This document shows positions 1-13,560 of a stretch of 64,000 nt of DNA, piece after piece. A program made the translations under genes and the position numbers. How positions within the stretch are numbered: position 1 is the stretch's first letter; the number at the start of each line of letters is the position of its first letter. Below the pieces are notes generated by a model that made no database searches, had not been told where the DNA came from, and saw nothing but the letters and a program-made list of their open reading frames with translations. The DNA comes from Isoetes taiwanensis (lineage: Eukaryota; Streptophyta; Lycopodiopsida; Isoetales; Isoetaceae): the NCBI GenBank assembly GCA_021234155.1, contig JAJEKV010000039.1, positions 13,400,241 through 13,464,240 of the forward strand. Reading direction: 5' to 3'.

Positions 1-1035
1 AATATCGCTCCCCAGTCAGAAATGGATGGGAAATGGGTATTTTCAGGTTCTGCAGTCTTTGGACTTTGATTTGTAGAGGATTGCTCATCTAGCGCTTCCT
101 CAATCACTCCCCTAGCCATAGTTTAAATAACACTAAGACAAATTCCAGGAAGGGATCCCGGTAGGACCTCCAAATATGTTTCTCACTAGCCTGGATCTTG
201 TGAGAACACACTCGGAGAAAATGAAATTCAATGGGTTAGGACCTCCAGGCCACTAATAAGCAGGCGGCCTCTGCTATATATTCCTTTCGTACATGTATAC
301 AACCATAAAAATCAATCCTCTTATGCTAAGAAACCAAGAGCCATTCAAGAAATCATGCTTCTCCATACAGTAAATTTCATAAACATGCACCAAGTCTCTT
401 ACTTTTTTTTTTTTAGAATGCAACAAGCAATGTCTACATAAAATTTCGATGATGCATGCCTACCGTGTGATGCATACAAACAGAATATTTCATACAACAC
501 AATGCTCTTTATCCTTTATGATAAATTAAGAATTTTATGTTGATCAAAGGACTTAGCTGCTTAAAGATTTTGCCTAAACAAAGGGGATCTAGGTGGATAT
601 CAATGCCAAATCCCAGATAATCGCTTAACTCAGTGCTCAACCTATGCTGCTGCTTGCCAATTAAGATATGCCCTCAAGTGTAAGACCAAGGGAATTTTCA
701 AAGCAAGAAAAATCAGATCACCACTTAAGGAATTGAAAACTAACTGTCAGCAGAATATAAGAGTGAAAACATCAAGCACTGTTAACTTGTACATGAGCAT
801 AATTTTAGAATAGAAAGGTAAATGTATTGCTCATAACAGTTTAGAATTTATGGATAACAAAAGGAAAGGAGATGCTCATAAAAGTTCAGAATTTATGGAT
901 AACAAAATAGAAGGAGATGAGATGTGATGTAATTGTCTGGACTGTCACCAAAATGCCACAATAACAGTAACAATTCACAAGTGAATCAACCAACAAGCGA
1001 AATCAAAGTTCAGATTTTTCACAAAATACCAGGGA
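1..1035. other. No gene recognised; AT-rich DNA
   Basis: I see no coding segment with recognisable protein character in this stretch. It holds ordinary AT-rich sequence and a short poly-T run near 408. Open frames here are short and of low complexity. Part of an intron or the flank of the possible exon that follows cannot be excluded. Confidence 0.4.
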
Positions 1036-1392
1036 TGTGTCATAGCCATCATAGAAGTCTTCAATCTTCAAGCAATTGCAGCACACAGGCATCTTCACCA
1101 CATAAATGTAGCTTCCTCCAAGGTTTCGGTAGAGCAATATCCTCCAAAATACGGCCTTGTGAAGGAAACCCTCTGTGCAAAGACTACCTGGATCCAAAAC
1201 AGCCGCAGCACTTCTTCTGTAGCCGATCAGATGGGGAAAATGCATGCCTCTTGTCTCTTTTGTTGCAGTCCCATCCAAAAACAGCCTCCAATCATCTCGG
1301 AAACCCACTTCTGTAACAGATCCTTCTTTCTTTTTACGGAACCGACATACATGCCATGGATTTTGGACAGATAAGGATAAGGACGTTTTCTG
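1036..1392 (-). CDS. Possible lone exon, product unknown
   Basis: An open frame of about 118 codons lies on the minus strand. It begins after a pyrimidine-rich stretch ending in CAG near 1393, a plausible 3' splice site. It can end at a GTATTT-type donor near 1036. The translation is not low-complexity: it contains DDWRLFLDGTATKE, GYRRSAAAVLDPGS and CCNCLKIEDF. I do not recognise the family. It could be one exon of a host gene whose other exons are outside what I can see, a gene fragment moved by a transposon, or chance. No neighbouring exon was found. Confidence 0.25.
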
Positions 1393-1401
1393 TAAGGGCA
1401 T

Positions 1402-2302
1402 TTCCTAAGCAAGTGGATATCTTTGAAAATCAACAAGGTAAAAAAAGGCAATGTAGTTTAGAAACAAAAAGGCTTTTGGCTACGTTGAAACATGGCACCA
1501 TAAAAATATCATGCATATTTTTGGGAGACGATTGATAAGGATATGATTGGCTTAATATAGCTCATGTTTATCCACCATGGTCATATAAGGTAATATAAGG
1601 AGGAGGCACAAGGGCATTCATGCAATAAAAACTTTTCTTTCTTTGTCTTTTTTTTGTTTCAAAGGTAAAGGAAAATGAAAGCCAAAAAACAATGCACGGC
1701 AACACTTTTTTGTCTTTTTCAATATCAAGGGGGAAAGCAACAAGACAACCCCTTTTTTTCTTTTTTTTTTGGATCTTTTTTTTGGCAAATAAAGATGTAG
1801 GAAAAGAAAGCAAATGGCCCAGATTGTGCTCCATGGACTAGACATTGATACCCCCTTTTCTTTTGCTCTTATGGTTACAAGGAAGAACTCCATGGAAATA
1901 TAAGAACACTACATGGGCATTAGAACATGGGCATTAGAATGAGGGCAGGAGAAGGTCTCATAGATGCATGGGATGGAATATATGAAACAAGAATAGGAAA
2001 AAGCCTTTTAAGGTGCATGGCATGGAACATGGAATAGAAGGGCAAAATATAGAGAAAAACCATGGCAAACCTTTCTTTCCTTAGAAACTTGCGCAAACAC
2101 CAAACTTCACTTGGCTAACTTGTATCCTCGTCAAACACTTACTTCTGCAAATCCACTGCCCGCATCTTCTATGATGGTATGATATCCCTTGTACTCTGCT
2201 ATTATCTGACCTGAATTGCTTGATTGTTCACCTGCTAAATGCAAACTAGATGAGCTAACAATTAGTGCTAGATAAAAAGAAACTAGAGACAAGACATGAT
2301 GG
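1402..2302. other. Intergenic, homopolymer-rich
   Basis: Poly-T and poly-A rich sequence, especially 1640-1780, gives lysine- and phenylalanine-rich frames that I do not regard as genes. The sequence ATTAGAACATGGGC recurs near 1920. No feature is supported. Confidence 0.4.
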
Positions 2303-3331
2303 CTACTCGCAAGAGTAAGCCATCAGATTCCAAGCCCAAGTGGATTCATCACACGTGAGTTTATGAATGGGGTCAGCTATAGCTGCAAGTCCAGGAATGA
2401 AGGTGGAATAGTAATTTACCTTACCCAGGAAAGGGTAAAAGCATGAAAGGGTGTACGTACATTGTACTGAATTGATGTACAAATATGGATACTTTTCACG
2501 TACATTTTGGTTATTTTTTATTTGTATAAACATATACTTTTCGATTTTATGTACTTTGCATATACATTTAAGCTAAATTTCGGATATGTTTTGGCTATGC
2601 ATGTACTTTTTGGGTACTTTGGGTGATTTGTGTAATATAGCCACATGTACCAAAAGGGATACATTTATAGACACCCTTTCATGCTTTTACCCGAAAGAGC
2701 GTGTCTCTTTGATATTAGACGGTGCTTGAGCTTTCAGTACACAACTGATTTTAGCGGGATCAGTGGTGATGCCTTCTTTACTGACCACATGACCCAACAG
2801 AACGCCTGAGGTGACGCAGAAAGTGCACTTCTCAGGATTGAGACTAATGCCAGATTCATCACATTTTTGAAAGACAAGCTCCAATTTGTCCAAATCCATG
2901 GAGCTGTAGGCAGAAAAATCATCTTGGAAGATCTGAAGAAAAGGTTTATCCTTCATAAAGTCGTGAAAGACGGAGAGCATTATGCGCTGAAAGGTTGAAG
3001 GAGAGTTTGACAAACCAAAAGGGACCACCTTGTAGGCAAAAGTGCCCCACGGGGTGGTGAAGGTAGTTTTGAGTTGATCTTCTTGCTTGATAGAAATTTG
3101 ATTGTACCCCGAAAAACCATCCATGAAAGAGTACATCTCATGACCAGCAACTTCTTCAAGAACCTGGTCAGTAAAGGGAAGCGGAAAGTGATCACGCTCC
3201 GTGGCTTGATTGAGTTTTCTGTAATCCACGCAAACGCGGATCTTACCATTGTGTTTGAGAGCAATGACGATGGGGCTCACCCATTCAGAATGTTTGACCT
3301 CATAAATCAGGCCAGCAGGTGGCGTGAACAT
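2303..3331 (-). pseudogene. Gypsy A reverse transcriptase, interrupted
   Basis: RT domain on the minus strand. From the N-terminal side it shows SEWVSPIVIALKHNGKIR, CVDYRKLNQAT, the motif A block MDGFSGYNQI (catalytic Asp present), VPFGLSNSPSTFQ, the motif C block QDDFSAYS (both Asp present) and GHVVSKEGI. At codon TRSF the frame is broken by a 260-bp insertion (2433-2692). On the far side it resumes in the expected continuation LGKVNYYSTFIPGL and then ends. The interrupted ORF would be truncated, so this is a dead copy. Confidence 0.8.
2433..2692 (+). mobile_element. MITE-like insertion, copy 1 (260 bp)
   Basis: Terminal inverted repeats of 22 bp (left GGGTAAAAGCATGAAAGG..., right its complement ending CTTTTACCC) bound 260 bp of AT-rich non-coding DNA. 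The flanks carry a 4-bp direct repeat, GAAA, at 2429-2432 and 2693-2696. Removing the element plus one GAAA restores a continuous RT frame on the minus strand, which defines the insertion exactly. No transposase is encoded. The superfamily cannot be named from the ends alone. Confidence 0.8.
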
Positions 3332-3332
3332 T

Positions 3333-5546
3333 GGCTAAGGTTCGACCTTCCGCAGCCTGCATGAGTTTCAGAATACTTTGTCTCACTTTAGGCATGACGT
3401 GAGGCATGAGTTTGTCAAGATCAGGTGCGAAGTGAACTTTTTTATCATCTTCATGAGGGACTGTTTCTACAGCAAAAGCAGGTTGCGTGTCATGAGGAAT
3501 GATGGTCAAAGGGTGTGAAGCCCGTGGGTGACGTGAGACAAGACCAACCCAATTGGACTGTTGGACGGGAGGGTTGAGAGCCTGATAAATCTCCTCCTGA
3601 GCTTGTTGATCCATAGGATTGGAAGTAGACACGGCTTGCTGAGGTCGCTGTTGTTGAGGCGGCCGAGGAGGCTTTCTCAAAACAGGACGAGGGCCTTGTT
3701 TACCATTGGCCACCCAGAGTTGATAAGCCGTGAGACGGACAAAAGCTAGTTGATTTGAACCCGGAAGTTGAACTTGAACTTGAGGAAGTTGAGGACATGC
3801 CGTGGTGGTGTGACCCCATTCATGGCAATGATAACATTGAGCTTTTGAAGGATCAAAGGCGTGGGCGAAAGGGTTGCCTTGTCCCCAAATATGGATACTT
3901 CCGAGATTTTTTATTTGTATAAACATATACTTTTCGATTTTATGTACTTTGCATATACATTTAAGCTAAATTTCGGATATGTTTTGGCTATGTTGTACTT
4001 TTTGGATATTTGGGTGAGACACCCTTCATGGCTGATTGAGATAATCAAGAGTTGGATATGGTCGAGGGCTGATATGTTGTTGTTGAGGAGTGGTCTGGAC
4101 TTGAAAGACCATTTTATTGCGAAAAGGTGTAGGATGAGAACGAGTGCATTCTTCCGTGGCGTGATTGCACATATTGCATCTTTTACAATGAGGAGGGCCA
4201 TTGGAGGAGTTGCATTCATTGGCCAGATGACCTTGATATTTACAAATAGTGCACCAGATGTGAGCGTTGGGGATTTGCTTGTCGAGGTCGAAACGTAGTT
4301 CCGGGGAACCATGACGGGGCATGAAAGGGAGTTCCCGGAGAGCAACACCAGAAGAAACATTTACCGAAAGTGATTGACCAATTCAATGGCCCGCCCAAAG
4401 ATTTGGGGCCGCAGTATTCTCATCATGAGTCGAATGGCGGGGGGAAGGCTCCCCGAAAACCGGGACGGAAACCGGCTTTGCGTGGGGTACTCCTGGAGTT
4501 TACTGACGAGAATGTGAAGTACGGTCCGCAAAATCCCTGGCGGACTCCGTGGGTTCTTGCTAAAGGTCATTTAGTTGCTTGAGAAGTAATTGATCATCGT
4601 TAAATGGTGCCATAATGAGACGTAAAGGCGCTTTCATTTCTTGCCAACTTTGTTTCCAAAGTGACTCTTATTGGCCATTAACCACCGATGAGGGGCCTAC
4701 GTAGCGTGGTCGAAAGATATGAAATTTGAGTTGTGGTTGCGCATGACCATTCAGAATGGCCAAGGCTTCAAATTCCTCCATGTGGGCTTGAGCACTCTGA
4801 TCCAGAGGTTTGCCTTTAGTGTTACCAAAGGTGGGATAAGTCGCCTTCAAATTATGAGAGGGCGATGAAGGCTGAATCGGGCGATAGATAGGTGGATTCT
4901 ATTGGGATATGTAGAAGCATAGAGAGGTGGTACGGTTTGAGACCGAGAGCAAGGGGGTGGAAACTAAAAAAAACATGTGGGCCAAAGAAAAGCAAAGATC
5001 GGTGGGGAAGGGCCTTGGGAGCCATCCCTCATTAGGGCTTGAGATCGCTGGTTTGGTAGACGTGAAGAGCATGTCGAAAAGATGGGGAAGACTGAAAAGT
5101 CGAACGTGGGTAGGGCCAAAAAAGACACTTGATGGTAGCCCATCCCACCGTGAGGTGAAGAAGGTTGGGACTAAGAGGGGTGTGACCCGGGATATTGATA
5201 TAGGTGCCGCTGAGTCCGAAATAGTGAGGCGGGGCTGAATAGGGTATGTTGTGGAGATTACGGTTGAACAATGACGACACACAGGGGGAGACCCTGGTCG
5301 AGAATGAGCACGAGGGGTAGGAGGGGCCGACTGAGCTCGGGAGCGGATACGGCCACCCTCAATGTCATAGGCAGAATCATACATATCCCTCACAGCTTCG
5401 CGTCGTTGATGGCGCTCCAGGCGAGCCGCCGTTTGGCAGAGAAGTTCTTGAGGAGTGAAACCTCGAGCCGACATGAGTGAAGAAAGATCGGACTGGCGGC
5501 AGCATGATAATGTTTGGGGTTCTGGTTCGAACTCCCCGCAAGACAA
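3333..5546 (-). pseudogene. Gypsy A gag polyprotein, frameshifted
   Basis: Gag-like protein on the minus strand split over several frames: the N-terminal part (5546-4899, with FTPQELLCQTAARLERHQRR), a middle part (4850-4668, with HMEEFEALAIL), and a C-terminal part carrying three CCHC zinc knuckles of spacing CX2CX4HX4C (CTICKYQGHLANEC, CKRCNMCNHATEEC and, past the second MITE-like piece, CYHCHEWGHTTTAC). A proline/glutamine-rich tail follows to about 3340. Three knuckles in one gag is more than most gypsy elements have. The frames are broken by indels and by the insertion at 3886-4027. Confidence 0.65.
3886..4027 (+). mobile_element. MITE-like copy 3, internally deleted
   Basis: This piece shares AAATATGGATACTT, the block from TTTATTTGTATAAACATATA onward and GACACCCTT with copy 1, in the same orientation. 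It lacks an internal segment and most of both terminal repeats. It sits between the second and third zinc knuckles of the gypsy gag and breaks that frame. It is an older or rearranged member of the family at 2433 and 6501. Confidence 0.65.
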
Positions 5547-5558
5547 CCGTGAGGACCT

Positions 5559-6097
5559 TGTATCTAACAGGAGAATCCGGGAGCTATGTCACGCGGGATT
5601 TGCAAGAAAAGAACAAGAAAAAGAGAACAGAACAAAAAGAGAACAATGAGATCACAATAATGAGAACAACTTCCTTGATGTCAATGAAAATACATGAGCT
5701 CTCGCAATCGAGAGAAAACTGATATGAGACAAGACTCAAACTCATCTAAAAACTAGAGCGCTAGCTCTACTCATATATATAGTACAATGGCCTTTGGCCC
5801 AATATAGACACTCTGCCTGATTTCGGTGCCGACTCCTGGAAGGAGGCCTGATTTGCAGGAATGCTGGCGGTGCCTCTTGAAGTGCCTGAAATCACGCTGA
5901 CGCTGACGGAGGCGGTGACGGGCCGTCACTTGTCTTAGCACCTCCTCTTGACGCCAGGCGTGGTCTTAGTCTGCGTGGTCTGCTTGGTCTTCTGCTGGGC
6001 CTTTGACGACTGACCCGTGCCTGGTTGTGAATCCTTGGCCTTGACTTGGTCCGTCGTATGCATGAATAGTCCTGTACCTGGAGGCACAGGACTAACA
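5559..6097 (-). repeat. Putative 5' LTR of gypsy element A
   Basis: On the minus strand this block starts TGTTAGTCCTGTGCC and ends TTAGATACA, giving TG...CA ends. A TATATATATGAG stretch near 5775-5788 is a good core promoter candidate. Gag follows directly. About 20 nt past the LTR edge lies TGCGGGGAGTTCGAACC, which looks like the complement of a tRNA T-arm and acceptor and may be the primer site, although it lies further from the LTR end than usual. Boundaries are inferred without a second LTR to compare. Confidence 0.5.
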
Positions 6098-6395
6098 AAC
6101 CCGAACTTCTAATTGTTCTTTCCTTATAAATTGCTCTTTTCTTGATAGTTCATCAAGAACCGCTTTGGTTTCAATCAAAAAGCGGCATCTACTACCTGCA
6201 GATTAAAATAATAGGGATCAACATCACATGTAGAACATGATCGTGTCATTCATGTAATCAGATCAAAATAAGCTTAGAAATCGAGTCCAATCTCCTATCT
6301 TATAATTATAAACAGTTTAAATACTCAAGAGGGCAATGAGAATGAGGGTTTGTGTTTGTACAGTTTCTATTTGGTGAGTACACACAATCCCGGGA

Positions 6396-6936
6396 TCAGA
6401 TAGGCTCTGACAAAAAGATCTGCTCCGGATAAAACTCAAAGCAAGGACGACTGGCCATTTTTTCACGTTGGAGCTCAGTTAGAACAGCTAAAAGATCAAC
6501 CTCAAAAAGCATGAAAGGGTGTCTATAAATGTATCCCTTTTGGTACATGTGGCTATATTACACAAATCACCCAAAGTACCCAAAAAGTACATGCATAGCC
6601 AAAACATATCCAAAATTTAGCTTAAATGTATATGCAAAGTACATAAAATCGAAAAGTGCATGTTTATACAAATAAAAAATAACCAAAATGTACGTGAAAA
6701 GTATCCATATTTGTACATCAATTCAGTACAATGTACGTACACCCTTTCATGCTTTTACCCGACACTTTTGTCTTCAGAAGCTCCGTTATGTGGTTTGCAT
6801 CATCCTGGTACCTTCTTAAATCCCGCACTACCTGTTGCACTTCCCTGCTCAAACCCTTCCTACTGCGCCATAGCGGTCCTCGAGGCCTTGGTAGCCTTTC
6901 AGCTTTCAAGTCGCTGAAATACCTTATTATATGAAG
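6396..6936 (-). pseudogene. Candidate host exon fragment split by a MITE-like element
   Basis: On the minus strand, an open segment after a CCCCAG acceptor (exon from about 6936) reads YFSDLKAERLPRPRGP and VQQVVRDLRRYQDDANHITE and runs to LLKTKV. It is then cut by the MITE-like insertion at 6501-6760. Past the insertion a 34-codon stretch (6500-6396) reads VDLLAVLTELQREKMASRP and ends with TGA. Both halves look like one helical, charged protein C-terminus. I do not recognise the family. It may be a real gene's last exon damaged by the insertion, or a fragment. Confidence 0.35.
6501..6760 (-). mobile_element. MITE-like insertion, copy 2 (260 bp)
   Basis: Near-complete second copy of the element at 2433-2692, in the opposite orientation. 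The right terminal repeat (ending GCTTTTACCC at 6760) is complete; the left one is eroded (CTCAAAAAGCATGAAAGG). No clean target duplication is visible, perhaps because the left edge is damaged. It interrupts a candidate exon on the minus strand. Confidence 0.75.
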
Positions 6937-7362
6937 CTGGGGAAATAATAATATGGATCTGACCTCTTGTGCTTTTGTTAATACAGTGCAGATGCTTCTG
7001 TCTCGGTTCAACATTCTCAAATCCGTCGAGCTTTCCAAAATTGGTATCGAGGATTTGAAGCCACAGAGCCATGTCCAATTCAAAAATATTTGCCGATATC
7101 TGCCCTGCCTTGTACTCCAGATGCTTGGACGAAGACTGAATCTCATCTCGTTAAAACCTTAGGTTTCAAAATGGAACACATTGGCCGGTGAGTGAAACCG
7201 GCCTGAAAACTTACTACACTGCAATGACATGTATACTCCAGCCAGCTAGTTGAACATAAGCATCCGGCATGCATAAGAACTAGCTGAAATAAGGGTCCGG
7301 TGTGTATAAAAATTTCATTTTAAATGTGCGGCTCTCGGTATCTTTCAGTACCTGTGAATCCG

Positions 7363-9480
7363 ATAGAATAAATAGAATAGAATAGAATAGTTTTTTTATC
7401 GTCCACTGAGACCAATCGGCCTATGGGACCCGAAGGGCCTTGACAAACTTATTCTTGTCGGGTTAAAACCCCCCAGAAGAAGGGTTTTCGAGGGAAAACC
7501 GTGGGCGCATAAGAATCTTTGTCAACCGCATAAGTATACATCATCATGAAATAAATGTGTATGTACATGTCAAGTCGTGCGAGGACATAGCTGATCTCGC
7601 ATGTCCATGACCTCCCCGGTATGATCCTAGCATCCGTCACGGATCGCCGTGGCTCAATGTCACATGTAGCGGCGGGCCGCGGCGACCAACTTCGGCATAA
7701 GATAGCGTCCGGGATTTGATCATATCTTTGGGCAACTTTGAAGGGTATGAGATTCATCCTCAATGACTCCCATTTGGCGGCATTGATGAGCATGTCCCCG
7801 TGGCTCACCAATCCATCTACTTTGTCTCAATTGAAGATGATGTGCCCCAATGCGAATGGAGGCAATGAGTCTCAAGCGTCTTTCCATGGGCAAGTGGGTG
7901 CGCAGTAGCATTGTGGGCCTCGTTCAATGTGGGATTTATGTGGCGCCGGTAGTGTCTTTGTCTTGACCTGTTCAAGGGCGCTGGCATCCCAAAGCTTGCT
8001 GATGAAGCAAGCGCGTCAAGATATTGCCTCAAGCTATGGCGATCCGCCTTTGTTTGCACATGTATGCACCTGTGTTCTCGCACATTCCATCTAGCCATCC
8101 ATTGAGCTCTCTTTTTCCTCCAGAGGCCTTGAGGCGTTGTGGCCCCATTGCCATGATATAAGCTAGTTTTGGGAGACGAGCATCGTCCATGTTGACCACC
8201 TTCGAAAAATAAAATGTGGCGATCAAGGGCTCCCTCTGAAGAGGCAAGAATCATTTTTCTGATGGGAATTTGATATGGGACTTGTGGACTTCACCCCTAG
8301 TGCTTTCATTACCAAGAAGGCTTTCTGCACCTGCTCCAAGTCATTCCAAGTAGCGAGGGATACTACTGGGCCCCATACTTCAACCCCTTATAAAAGGACA
8401 GGCTCCACTAAGACTTTGAACAGGTGTGACTGATGGGTCCAATCATACAACTCCGCTCTATGACTATTGTTTTGCATTGCATATAGTGCTTTCCAGCCCG
8501 CCGTAACTTCGTAGCCGTATGGATGTGTCCCAAAGCATAGTAGGCGGAAACTCCACTCCCAAATATTTGTATGTGGATGCTACTTCCACATTCTCGCCCC
8601 TCGAACGGAAGGAGGGGGATCCTCTACCGTCGTGGAAGATGATATGAAAACCACCTTAGTCTTGGCCAAGTTGACGTGCATATCCGTCCGCTTGGCAAAA
8701 TGTGTCCGGGCATCGAGATGTCGCTTTGCATGTCCGCTGGTGTGTAAGCTAGGAGGTCCACATCATCAGCATATATTAACTGCTTGATGATCTGGTAGAG
8801 AAGGTGAGCCCCGTCACCCCCATTATCAGCAAGCCAGCTCTCCAATTGATCAATGTAAAGCCCAAACAATGTTGGGGAGAGGGGCATCCCCGGCGAACCC
8901 CGATACTACTATTAAATGGTTGGCTTGTCGGCAACAACCGACCGAGCATCTTTCATAAAGCCCGTATTAATCGCTTTGCATTTGGCAAATCTACGGAACC
9001 CCCAAATGCATAATCTTGCCCATAGTTTTTCTTGAGGCCGCGTGTCAAATGCCTTTGCAAAATCCACGGCAACAATATAGATCCCGACGGTTCCTCGCCG
9101 TCTTCAAACTTCGAGCTTCGCGAATGTGAAGATGTGGTCAATGGTTGAGTGTCGTGGGTCTCAATCCCGCCTGGTGAGGGTCAGATCTCTGCCGCCTCTA
9201 CCCGGCCCAAATAACTTTGCTTTCGAGAATCCCGCCAAGCAATTTTTGCAAACACCGAACCCGACCATGATTGTTCGGTAGTGGGCTGGGCGGGCAAAGG
9301 GTCACCCGCCTTATAGATGGGAACAACTCGCTATTGGTCCACTGCATCGGGAAGCCTTCCTGTAATGCCTTGTTGAACAAGGCGGTCAACACTGGTATTA
9401 TGGACGGCCCTGCCCACTTAAGCAATTCTGCCTGCATGCCATCCAGGTCCGGGGCTTTCCCATTGGCAAAAAGAAAACAG
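7363..9480 (-). pseudogene. LINE-A, 5'-truncated non-LTR retrotransposon
   Basis: Minus-strand LINE remnant. It begins inside ORF2 with ANGKAPDLDGMQAELLKW and LFNKALQEGFP, the usual opening of a LINE reverse transcriptase. It shows PLSPTLFGLYIDQLESW and the catalytic YADD (near 8760). Further on come HINPTLNEAHN and a degraded C-terminal zinc-finger region (ESHTLQSCP) near 7730. Frames are broken many times. The 3' end carries a pentanucleotide tail, (CTATT)n on the minus strand, at 7363-7394. The same motifs occur in LINE-B, so the two belong to one family, with A older. Confidence 0.75.
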
Positions 9481-11046
<1,566 letters not shown>

Positions 11047-11388
11047 GAAATGAAATGTTTAGTAATTTTGAGGCGTCATGCCACTTATAGAAAATATCAT
11101 CTAATGCATCTTCGGACAATAATGACCACAACACCACAAAATTAAAATTCTGACTAAAGTCAAAAAATTGCTTTTTTAATAAAATACGGTTTAACGATAA
11201 AAACCCGCCAGTAGGAACCAAAAATTTTCACAGACGTTAAGCATTTTTTTTTCGTCTGAACCATGAAAAAACAGCTATCATGAAAAATTTTTTTTTTTTT
11301 TTTTTTGACCCCAAGCGTCTGAAAAAAAAAAAACTTTCATCGGGCGGTCTCGAACTTGAATTTAAACCATATATATATATAATATAAC

Positions 11389-11441
<53 letters not shown>

Positions 11442-11459
11442 TTAGGTTCGTGTGTGTGT

Positions 11460-11494
<35 letters not shown>

Positions 11495-11671
11495 GTTTCG
11501 AGAGAGAGAGAGAGAAAAAAATATATATATATTTTTTATTAATCACGCCCCAGACACCGTTTTACTTTTTCTATGAGAAGGTTTCGCAACGCATAAAATT
11601 CCAACGTATTTTTTTTACGTTTTATAGAAAATATCATCATAAATTCATCTTCGTATAAAATGCATTAGAAC
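11047..11671. other. Non-coding, with TA and GA microsatellites
   Basis: Contains a TA-dinucleotide tract (about 11370-11432), a GA tract (about 11460-11513) and several poly-T runs. No gene is supported. Confidence 0.6.

Positions 11672-13560
<1,889 letters not shown>

Larger units (their letters stand above)
2303..6097 (-). mobile_element. Ty3/gypsy element A, 3'-truncated
   Basis: This is a minus-strand gypsy element read from the LTR at 5559-6097 through gag (about 5546-3340) and reverse transcriptase (3331-2693) into the start of the RNase H connection (2428-2303), where it breaks off. No second LTR is seen below 2303, so the 3' half is missing. The RT reads MDGFSGYNQI and a DD motif in FQDDFSAYS. 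This combination resembles the Athila/Tat side of plant gypsy elements rather than the chromovirus at 19-32 kb. No aspartic protease is visible between gag and RT. Two MITE-like insertions interrupt the coding region. Confidence 0.8.
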
